Positions 56,211-63,436 of a DNA stretch of 64,000 nt are shown piece by piece; the first letter of the stretch is position 1, and every line of letters begins with the position of its first letter. The position numbers and the translations under genes were made by a program. Source of the DNA: Io17-Chloro-G2 sp965226825 (GTDB taxonomy: Bacteria; Chloroflexota; Dehalococcoidia; Lucifugimonadales; UBA3495); contig CBDDED010000002.1 in assembly GCA_965226825.1 (NCBI GenBank), positions 540,116 through 604,115 on the forward strand, written 5' to 3'. The notes beneath the pieces were generated by a model. The model saw nothing but the letters and a program-made list of their open reading frames with translations, was not told the DNA's origin and made no database searches.

Positions 56211-57128
56211 ATGCGGGACTCCCCACTGGATCCCTCTTTGAAAAGCCAGTCCGAATACCCCGCTCTGGCCGCCCAGTCCACAGCCGCGGCTCCGGGAGAA
56301 ACAGCTCAACGGACTCACAAACCGAGACCTTCGAGGAGCAAGAGACATGACCCCCATGATGATATCCAGGACTGGATGGACCGCCTGGCCCAGCGTCAGT
56401 ACCAGCTGGAGCCCCAGCAGAGGGAGACCACCACGAGAGTAGATGCCCTGAATAGGGATGTCGATCGCCGCATGGATTCTCAGCGCAGAGACATAGACCG
56501 GCAGTCCAAGCACAGGGATTGGCGGGTGAGGAGCCTGGAACAGTCCCGGGACACCTTCGAGAACCTTTTCTGGTTTTCGATGCCCCTGGCCGCCGCCGTC
56601 GCCGTGATCATTATCCTGGTCATCGCGGTCGTCGCATCCCGGGAGCAGCGCCAGGAACCCGGGGAGCCCGAGCAGCGTTCACCGTCATCGATTGACGCTC
56701 CCCTGGCCGGTTCCGGGGGGCCCTTGCCGCCGGGTCTTGTTGCTGCCGGGACACCTTTCCGGCAGCTTCACCGCCGCCCCGGCGACCTTGGCCCGCGGTC
56801 CCGGGAACTACTTGTTTCTTTCAATCCTTCAACCGGTGAAGAACGGCCACCGATTGAGTCTCGCTCCTATCGGGTCGGCCGTGTCACTCCCCAATTCGCC
56901 ATCTGCTTCCTAACCGGGCCCGCGGATACGGTCTGGTCAAGCCGTTACTTGCCTCCCGGCTCCCGGCTTCATGCCGAACGTAGTCAGGGAGCCGCAACTC
57001 GGGAACTGGCCCATCTCCGGAACCCCACACGGTCAGGGCGGCTTTCTTCGAGGGACAACCGCCTGTGTTCAGGTCAATCAATCAGTTGGGAACAGTTAGT
57101 ATCGGAGTGTTATGGACGTAATCAGTAA
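56211..57128 (+). CDS. coiled-coil protein with one TM segment, start and end unclear
   Basis: The supported part is about 56350-56690: a charged coiled coil (RLAQRQYQLEPQQRETTTRV, then RDVDRRMDSQRRDIDRQSKH) followed by a membrane segment (LAAAVAVIIILVIAVVA). A good ribosome site (GAGGAG) precedes ATG 56347, which is one base out of frame. Adding a C to the C5 run just after it would join that start to the coiled coil (MTPHDDIQDWMDRL), suggesting a frameshift. The frame beyond residue 170 looks noncoding, and its last codons lie inside IS607 copy 3. Confidence 0.5.
   Translation: MRDSPLDPSLKSQSEYPALAAQSTAAAPGETAQRTHKPRPSRSKRHDPHDDIQDWMDRLAQRQYQLEPQQRETTTRVDALNRDVDRRMDSQRRDIDRQSKHRDWRVRSLEQSRDTFENLFWFSMPLAAAVAVIIILVIAVVASREQRQEPGEPEQRSPSSIDAPLAGSGGPLPPGLVAAGTPFRQLHRRPGDLGPRSRELLVSFNPSTGEERPPIESRSYRVGRVTPQFAICFLTGPADTVWSSRYLPPGSRLHAERSQGAATRELAHLRNPTRSGRLSSRDNRLCSGQSISWEQLVSECYGRNQ
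56988..57068 (+). repeat. decayed second copy of the NERD C downstream flank
   Basis: Aligns with 55418-55490: an AACYCGGGARCT block, then a GGGCGG stem around the loop TCTTCGAGGG, then CCGCC. The two copies enclose the two small membrane-protein genes. Confidence 0.55.
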
Positions 57129-57264
57129 TCGTACCAGCCTGACCGCTTGGGGTCGCCTTCACGGTTTCGACAAGGCCATGACTTCCCGCCTGCACCTCAC
57201 CGGCAGGCTGCCCCCGGAGCTCCAGTCGGAACGGGCGGTGGCAGCAGCGGAGACGGCCCAATGA
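57112..57264 (+). pseudogene. tnpA: TnpA remnant reduced to its DNA-binding domain
   Basis: The 50-codon frame keeps the MerR-like helix-turn-helix (LTAWGRLHGFDKAMTSRLH). At PPELQ it jumps in frame to the last residues (SERAVAAAETAQ); the whole serine-recombinase domain is lost. Start, stop and the 4-bp tnpB overlap are preserved, so a stand-alone DNA-binding peptide could still be made. Confidence 0.82.
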
Positions 57265-58827
57265 TAAGCACATACCAGACCCGCGTCACCGTTTTCCGCA
57301 GCAAGGACCGTGTGGAGGGGGATGCCGCACTGGCAGCATACGCCGAGTTGTACTCTCGGTTGCAGCGGAAGCTGTTCGCCGACATTGCCGCTGGAAGTTC
57401 AGCTACCTCGTTGAAGAGCGCGTACCTGAAGCGGTACGGGATACCGGCGCGGATGTTCAATGCCCTTCGGGTGTCGCTGGAGGGCAAGGTGGCGTCGGTG
57501 CGAGAGACGATGGTCCTCAGGCGGGACAGTCTTCAGATACGGATCGCCCGGGCCGAGCGTCAGGTTTCTGATGCCGCTGCGCGGGGCCGCTGGGACCAGG
57601 CCCATCAGAAGAAGCGGCGCCTGGTCAATTTGAAGCTACGGCTAGCGGGTTTGGAAGCCGATATTGACGGCGGTCGGGTCAGGCTGTGCTTCGGGTCCAA
57701 GCGGCTGTGGCGGAAACAGCACGACCTGAAGGCCAATGGATATGCCAGTCATGAGGAGTGGCTGGCCGATTGGCGGGATGCCCGCAGCGGCGAGTTCTTC
57801 GTGCTGGGCAGCCGGGATGAGACCGGAGGGCTGCCAGCTGTGCGTGGCGGCCGTTGCTGACGATGGGTCTCTCACCCTACGGGTTCGGATGCCGGATTGC
57901 CTGGGTGATCAGCATGGCAAGTACCTGGTGATTGAAGGAGTCCGGTTTGCCTACGGGAACGAGCAGGTGCTGGGGGCTTTGGGGAGCAATGCCGACTACG
58001 CACAGTACCGGCGCGAGCACGGAGAGAAGGCGGCCCGTTCCACCGGTCTGGGCCAGGCCGTCAGCTACCGGTTCAAGCGGGACGCCCGGGGCTGGCGGGT
58101 GTTCGCCACCACTGAGTTGCCAGATGTGGAGGTAACCACCGACCGTAGGCTGGGCGTGATCGGTATAGACCTCAACGCCGACCACCTGGCCGTGGCCGAG
58201 ACCGATGCCTCGGGTAATTACCTGAACGCCTGGCGAGCGCCGCTGGTCACCTACGGCAAGAACACTCACCAGGCCCAGGCCCTGATCGGCGACGTAGTGT
58301 CCACCGTGGTCCAGTACGCGAAAGAGGCCGGGAAGCTTATCGTCATGGAGAAGCTGGACTTCCGTCAGAAGAAGGCCGTCCTGGAGGGCGAGTCCAGGAA
58401 ATACTCCCGGATGATTTCGTCCTTCGGCTATGGGAAGGTAAAGGCATACTTCCTGTCCCGCGGCTACCGTGAGGGAGTTGAGGTACATCAGGTCAACCCG
58501 CCCTACAGTTCGGTCATTGGCCGGGTCAAGTTCATGGAACGATATGGGCTCAGTGTCCATCAGGCTGCGGCCCTGGTGCTGGCCCGTCGTTTGCTCCGCT
58601 GTTCCGAGCGCATCCCCCGCCGGCGGGTCTGTCCCGCCGGCAATGGCGGACATGTCGCCTTCACCGTACCTGCAAGGAAGCGAGTGAAGCACGTGTGGAC
58701 GTACTGGGGTGCGGTATTGGGACAGCTGAGACCGGCGCTTGCAGCGCAACACCGGCTGGGAAAGCGGAGACGCAGACCCAATCCGGTTCAGGCTGTTGGG
58801 CGGGTGGAAGCCCGCGGGGTGGCTTGA
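57261..58827 (+). pseudogene. tnpB: TnpB-related protein, copy 3, one frameshift
   Basis: From ATG 57261 (MISTYQTRVTV). One extra base in ACCGGAGGGCTG near 57829 shifts the frame; the rest reads to 58827 with GIDLNADHLAV, VMEKLDF and LSVHQAAALVLARR. A single indel separates it from a full-length protein, so recent inactivation or an assembly error. Confidence 0.87.
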
Positions 58828-58968
58828 GCTGGGATCAGCTCGGAGTTCCCGGGTGAGATTCCCGGGCGGAGCCGCCTTGAACTGTTGGGGCGGCGGCGCG
58901 GCTTGGACCGCGTCTTCAGAGAAGGCTGACGGCAGTCTTGTTACTAAAGTCAACCTTTTTTACAACGG
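58826..58968 (+). ncRNA. predicted omega-RNA scaffold of IS607 copy 3
   Basis: Nearly identical to 15176-15318, with all hairpins kept. The putative guide begins TAGGTCAGAGATCC and would overlap the promoter of the HigBA module. Confidence 0.6.
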
Positions 58969-58984
58969 TAGGTCAGAGATCCTA

Positions 58985-59013
58985 TTGATATCTGTACCGG
59001 CACGCGGTATAAT
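58985..59013 (+). promoter_or_regulatory. consensus promoter of the HigBA module
   Basis: TTGATA (58985-58990), 17-bp spacer, TATAAT (59008-59013). The expected start point is at or next to the higB ATG at 59020, so the message would be leaderless. It lies 17 bp beyond the IS607 copy 3 right end. Confidence 0.7.
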
Positions 59014-59019
59014 CATTTC

Positions 59020-59301
59020 ATGATTCGATAGTTTCGCCATCGAGGACTGAAGAGACTCTATGAGCGAGGCGACCCCAGCAGGATAGCCGCCGACCAATTG
59101 GACCGAATCACCCTCACTCTGGCAGACCTGGATGCAGCCGGCAAGCCGAGCGACCTCGATCTGCCCGGATACAGACTGCATCCACTCAGAGGGGACCGAA
59201 GAGGGTTATGGAGCATTTCGATTTCTGGGAACTGGCGGATCACATTTAGGTTTGAAGCTGGCGACGTGTACGACGTCGCTCTTGTCGATTATCACCAATG
59301 A
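59020..59301 (+). pseudogene. higB: HigB/RelE-type toxin with amber at codon 4
   Basis: The frame reads MIR-TAG-FRHRGLKRLYERG and continues without further stops through LPGYRLHPLRGDRRGLWSI, NWRITFRFEAGDVYDVALVD, the complete HigB toxin. The TAG at 59029-59031 stands where the family has Ser, Lys or Asn. The toxin cannot be made from this start unless the amber is read through. The antitoxin remains intact, as expected after toxin loss. Confidence 0.85.
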
Positions 59302-59314
59302 GGAGGGAGAGGCC

Positions 59315-59611
59315 ATGCCCATGAAGAATCCACCCCATCCGGGCCGCAGCGTCAGAGGAAACTGCTTGGACCCTCTTGGCCTAAGCGTTACCCAGGCAGC
59401 GGAGGTTCTGGGAGTTGCGCGCCATACCCTTTCGCGGGTATTGAACGGTCACGCGGCGATCTCGCCCGACATGGCTATTCGCCTAGAGAAGGCCGGATGG
59501 TCCAGCGCTGATTTCTGGCTGAGCCGTCAGACTGCGTACGACTTGGCTCAGGCGCGCAAGGGTGAAGACAGAATACGAGTCGAGCGCTATCAGCCCCTAC
59601 CCACTGCATAG
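59315..59611 (+). CDS. higA: HigA-type antitoxin (XRE helix-turn-helix)
   Basis: 98 aa from ATG 59315, behind GAGGAGGGAGAGG. PPHPGRSVRGNCLDPLGLSV opens the family; the helix-turn-helix is VTQAAEVLGVARHTLSRVLN; then MAIRLEKAGWSSADFWLSRQ. Binds its own operator and the toxin. 13 bp after the toxin stop. Confidence 0.9.
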   Translation: MPMKNPPHPGRSVRGNCLDPLGLSVTQAAEVLGVARHTLSRVLNGHAAISPDMAIRLEKAGWSSADFWLSRQTAYDLAQARKGEDRIRVERYQPLPTA

Positions 59612-59738
59612 GAATCGCCCGCCATCTAGCACGAGTGCAACGAGGCTACTGCTTCTGATTGGTGTCCATACCGACCGCGTGACGGACTGGCGTACCCGCA
59701 TTGTCCACTCTGGCGGTCCAGCGTTTACTGTTGTCAAT

Positions 59739-59779
59739 GACTGCAGTCTTGTTACTTAAGTCAACCTTTTTTACAACGG
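59739..59779 (+). repeat. IS607 right-end remnant (41 bp)
   Basis: GACTGCAGTCTTGTTACTTAAG followed by the TCAACC-T6-ACAACGG end matches the terminal 41 bp of copies 1-3. With the right end at 58968 it brackets HigBA, and the abiE start is 85 bp downstream. Confidence 0.8.
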
Positions 59780-59863
59780 CTGAAAAGCAACGCCCCATTG
59801 CCTCGTGAGCCTGGAGAGTACATCATATACGCAGTACCTTCGATTTTATGGAAGGAATAGCTG

Positions 59864-60697
59864 TTGGCGACAACTACTGTGGCTCCAAAGGGCATCTCGG
59901 AGAGGAACAGGCGACTCCTCACCGCCTTGTACCGGAGCGCCACCGGGCCGTTCTCCGTCCGGGAGGCCGCCGCCGCCCTCTCCTTCACTATGCGTCGCAC
60001 GCACCGTTTCCTTGCGTATCTGGCCCAAAGGGGATGGCTGGTGCGTGTCTGCCGTGGTCTCTACGCACCGATTCCCCTTGACGCCATCAACCCGGGCGAC
60101 TGGCGGGAAGACCCCTGGGTGGTCGCATCCAAGCTATTTGGCCCCGACTACTACATCGGAGGCTGGACGGCGTGCGAGCATTGGGATCTTACCGAGCAGA
60201 TATTCCGGGAGACCGTGGTCGTCACCACGAAGCAGGTGAGGAGTAAAGAGGTCGATATCCAGGGGTTCCCCTTTCGCATCAGGCGCACCAGTCCGCGTAA
60301 GACATTCGGAACCAAGCCCGTCTGGCGGGACCAAACTAGGGTATACGTCTCCGATCCTTCTCGTACTGTCGTCGATGTCCTCGACGACCCAACTCTGGGC
60401 GGAGGCATTCGCCACATAGCCGACGTGCTGCACACCTACTTCAGGGGCGAGCGCCGTGACGACACTCTTCTTGAGGATTACGCCCGACGGGTCGGCAACC
60501 GCACGAGCTTCAAGCGCTTGGGTTACCTTTTGGAGACACTGGATGTCCATGCACCCTCTCTTCTCCAAGCCTGTGAAACGAGTGTGAGCTCAGGCATCGG
60601 TCTCTTGGACCCCAGCCTGCCCCACGAGGGACCCGTAGTGTGGCGGTGGAGGCTGCGTGAGAACGGGAGAGTCTCATCGGACGGTATGGCCAGTTGA
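59864..60697 (+). CDS. abiEi: AbiEi-family antitoxin (type IV toxin-antitoxin)
   Basis: 277 aa from TTG 59864; GGAAGG lies 8 nt upstream and no in-frame ATG fits. An N-terminal winged helix (VREAAAALSFTMRRTHRFLA, RGLYAPIP) and the AbiEi core (YYIGGWTACEHWDLTEQIFR, VYVSDPSRTVVDVLDDP). AbiEi represses its operon and counters the nucleotidyltransferase AbiEii. The toxin gene starts in the stop codon (TTGA) but is truncated. Confidence 0.88.
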   Translation: MATTTVAPKGISERNRRLLTALYRSATGPFSVREAAAALSFTMRRTHRFLAYLAQRGWLVRVCRGLYAPIPLDAINPGDWREDPWVVASKLFGPDYYIGGWTACEHWDLTEQIFRETVVVTTKQVRSKEVDIQGFPFRIRRTSPRKTFGTKPVWRDQTRVYVSDPSRTVVDVLDDPTLGGGIRHIADVLHTYFRGERRDDTLLEDYARRVGNRTSFKRLGYLLETLDVHAPSLLQACETSVSSGIGLLDPSLPHEGPVVWRWRLRENGRVSSDGMAS

Positions 60698-60873
60698 TTA
60701 CCAGAACGGACCTCAACGAGAGGATCAACGAGTGGGGCATCCGAGAGGATGTGATCGAGAAGGACTATGTTATCGGTTGGGTGCTTTGGGGAATCGGATG
60801 CGCGCAAGTACTGGGACGCTTTCAGTCGGCGGCTGGAACGCTCACGGGAGAGCCGCACCACTCTGACCCGTGA
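60694..60873 (+). pseudogene. abiEii: AbiEii toxin N-terminal fragment fused to foreign sequence
   Basis: The first 33 codons (ITRTDLNERINEWGIREDVI, EKDYVIGWVLWGIG) are a typical AbiEii start, but the nucleotidyltransferase core is deleted. From about 60790 another frame, DARKYWDAFSRRLERSRESR then LTREAWMAGLFELLGF, belongs to a different gene, perhaps a methyltransferase-type restriction protein. It soon runs into the leader repeat. Confidence 0.75.
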
Positions 60874-60931
60874 GGCCTGGATGGCCGGACTCTTTGAGCT
60901 TCTCGGATTCTTGCCCCTAGAGTACCAACGA

Positions 60932-62010
60932 GCCGCCACCCGGTGGAGGCCGACGAGCGGGCTATTTCATGAGCGTCATACTCCTCATCACCTTCACCTC
61001 CGTGGAAGAGGACTTGAGCATGCATCCAACTCCCCCTCCGCCTGCTTCCTGGGGCCGGCGTCCGGGGCTGCAAAGTATCCCACGGCGGTTCCTCATTACC
61101 GGGACCCTCTTCGCCATGGGCAGAAAGGGACAGCTTAAACCCCTCTCTGGCCTGAACCGGGATGGGGTGTTATTCCGTGGCCCGCCCGGACTGGGATTCG
61201 ACGGCAGTGTCAACCATGTGAATTGTCCCGGAGCCAATCATCAACTCCGTGGTCGACCGGTTGGACGCAAAGCACGAGGACTCCTGCCGTTCGGGCATGG
61301 GGCGAGGATTTACCGGTTGCGGATGCCTGCCATATCCCGGTCGGAATACCTGGGGTGCACGACCACGGCGTAACGCCGGCAGCCGCCAGCCCTTAATACT
61401 CCTCAGGGCAAGCCACACCATCGCCCGCGGGCCCGGTCCCACACGCGAATAACGTTTTCTCGCCAACCAACCCATCCCCCGCCCAAAGCGGGCTGGCCTC
61501 TCGAAAGCGCGTCCCCTCAACGCCGGGATGGGCGCTCGTTTCGGGGTGACCCCCGAGCGCCCATACCATCGCCAGATGTTCGAAGAGGGACAGGATGCTC
61601 CGGGCATTCGCCGGGGTGGTACGCAGACCCTTCCCGATCCTCAGGAACAGGTCCCCGAAACACCTCCCAGCCGGCATATCCGCGGCACCCTCAGCATCGG
61701 GCCAAAAGCCGCGGCGGCGTTCCCGTTGGGCTGCGCCGCCGGGGCCCGGTTTCGCCATCCCTCACCACCGCCAGGCCTGATGCGTCGCCGGACCAAAACT
61801 TTGGAAGCCGTCCCCGACCGTCGCCCCATTCCTCACGTCCCCATCCCCAGAGGATCAGCTCAATGGGAGCCCGACCGCTTTCACCCATACCCGCGCGCCA
61901 CCTTCCCCGCTCACCGGGTGAGCGCCCCCTGTTCACCCCCGGACCAGCTCACACGGATACCCCGACGCCTCGTATCTATATCAAAGTAAAGGACTGTATC
62001 GAAAAGGGCG
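60932..62010 (+). repeat. NERD-leader repeat, copy D (H2, H3; H1 half lost)
   Basis: Homologous to copies A and B. It begins inside the right arm of H1 (GCCGCCACCCGGTGG), where it joins the truncated AbiE region. H2 arms ATGGGCGCTCG (61528-61538) and CGAGCGCCCAT (61554-61564) have a loop oriented as in copy B. H3 is CGGCGGCG (61712-61719) with CGCCGCCG (61734-61741). The minus-strand 18-codon frame is at 61310-61366. Confidence 0.82.
61310..61366 (-). CDS. possible 18-aa mini-ORF conserved among leader repeats
   Basis: GTG-initiated frame VVVHPRYSDRDMAGIRNR, same length as the one at 53155-53211, with conservative changes (K/R, Q/R, V/A, S/N). Too short for a firm coding claim. Confidence 0.3.
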   Translation of the reverse strand: MVVHPRYSDRDMAGIRNR

Positions 62011-62310
62011 TCTGGTAGTCACCGAAGAACGGCAAGCGGCACCACGAAGCCATGGGCGCCCCGGGGAGAAGCACTCACCGTTGTGCCTGGCCTGGGAAGC
62101 GGCCAGGCCTTTCCGCGCAGACGTCGTCCATATCCTGAAAGATTCCTGCTTCGTCGTCATCGCCGCGTTCCTGTTTCCCGACGTCGAGCCAGACCCGGCC
62201 ATCGTCGCAAAGGCCAGGCGCAGCAACGTCCACACCCCAATGAGCCACGGACAACCTGATGGACCAACTCGCTTAGGTCGCTACCAGCAAGGACTGCAGG
62301 CCCTGAATAT
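62011..62310 (+). pseudogene. NERD nuclease gene D, N-terminal half deleted
   Basis: After the leader end (ACTGTATCGAAA) the frame resumes at KGVW followed by TAG, so about 190 bp encoding the NERD core are missing. The second half is recognisable (CLAWEAARPFRADVVHILKD, VIAAFLFPDVEPDPAIVAKA) and then decays before the next hairpin at 62321. Confidence 0.75.
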
Positions 62311-62320
62311 CGGAGCCCTA

Positions 62321-62621
62321 GCCCCCGGCGGCTTTCCCGTTGGGCCACGCCGCCGGGGGCTGGTTTCGCCATGCCCAACCACCGGCAAGCCGGACGCACC
62401 GCCGGCTCTACCCCCGATGGCGCCGGCGTCCGGACCAAAGCCCCAGAGGCCGTCGCCTCAAGTCCCCATTTCCACATCCCCCAGGAGTCCCTCACTTGGA
62501 GCCCGACCGCTTTCACCCATATCCTCGCGCCATTTCCGCTCACCGAGTGAGCACCCCCGGACCAGCGCACGCGGATACCTCGATTCCACGTATCTAAATC
62601 AGAGTAAAGGACTGTATCGAA
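62321..62621 (+). repeat. H3 hairpin-spacer between NERD genes D and E
   Basis: GCCCCCGGCGGC (62321-62332) with GCCGCCGGGGGC (62349-62360), then 301 bp from hairpin start to the E start codon. Includes the shared CCGACCGCTTTCACCCATA block. Confidence 0.82.
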
Positions 62622-63136
62622 ATGGAAACCTATCCAGAGCAATTCCCCGACGAAGGGCATCCCGATCCCGGCCACCGGGCCGAGGACCCCGTCTTTGACC
62701 CCATTCAAGACGGCGACCACCCAGGCTCCACGAACCAGGAGGGGCACCCGGACCCCGAAGCGCCGGAAATGGACTTCACCCTATGGTTATCGGGCGTGGG
62801 CCGCTTCGGCCTGCAGGTCAAGGATATCCGGTAGCCCCTGAGTAGAGGCAGCGGGACCTGGAAACCATGAACGGGCGCGAGGCGAAGACCTCCCCGCTGT
62901 GCCTGGCCCGGGACTAGGCCATGACTTTCCGCGCAGACGTCGTCTATATCCTGGAAGATTCCTGCTGCTCCGTCATCGCCGTGGTCCTGTTTTCCGACAT
63001 GGAGCAGGGTCCGGCGATCGTCGCCGGGGCCCGGCGCAGCAATGTCCAGGTTCTCCGGGGCACGGACAGCCTGATGGACCAGCTCGCCGAGGTCGCGGCA
63101 GGCAAGACCTCCAGCCCCTACACATTGGAGCGGTAG
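62622..63136 (+). pseudogene. NERD nuclease gene E, split into two half-frames
   Basis: ATG 62622 opens a 70-codon N-half (VDFTL-type core as MDFTLWLSGVGRF, then LQVKDIR) ending in TAG at 62832-62834, the same position as in copy B. The C-half is open from ATG 62921 for 71 codons (ADVVYILEDSCCSVIAVVL, RSNVQVLRGTDSLMDQLAEV) in another frame, after a further TAG. Either decayed or two short proteins. Confidence 0.72.
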
Positions 63137-63137
63137 G

Positions 63138-63436
63138 CCCCCGGCGGCGTTCCCGTTGGGCACCGCCGCCGCCGGGATCAGCCTTTCCCTAACCACCGGC
63201 AAGCCCAACCCCGACGGCCCCGTCGTCCGCACCCAGGGGACCAACGCCCCAGGGTTCGTCGCCAATAGACCCCCTCAAATCCCCACCGGACCATCCTGAA
63301 AGGACCCTTTGATGAAACCCCACCGGCTTCACCCATATCCCCGCGCGCCCGGCACCCCCGGCGGGCCAGCGCCCCGGGACCGGCGCACGCGGAGACACCA
63401 ACCCCACGGAACTAAATCACCCCAGGAGAAGCTCAA
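63138..63436 (+). repeat. H3 hairpin-spacer between NERD genes E and F
   Basis: CCCGGCGGCG (63140-63149) with CGCCGCCGGG (63167-63176); 299 bp to the F start. Near-identical to 54369-54684 in its last 150 bp, including AGGAG and CTCAAATG. Confidence 0.82.

Larger units (their letters stand above)
57088..58968 (+). mobile_element. IS607-family element, copy 3 (mosaic, TnpA deleted)
   Basis: The left end is CAGTTGGGAACAGTTAGTAT, the right end finishes TTTTTTACAACGG at 58968. tnpA is an internally deleted 50-codon remnant and tnpB has one frameshift. The last 600 bp (58369-58968) match copy 1 (14719-15318) with about three differences and no indels, while the 5' half is closer to copy 2. Inserted in the tail of the coiled-coil gene; the HigBA module follows. 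Confidence 0.87.

Noticed and set aside
21028..62834. In-frame TAG codons in several otherwise open genes (kinase, higB, IS3 orfA, NERD copies) as evidence for amber recoding
   Set aside because: Intact genes in the window end naturally in TAG (lactonase, AAA/DUF4143 ATPase, mazF, the 182-aa gene), and TGA and frameshift lesions are equally common, so pseudogenisation explains the pattern better.
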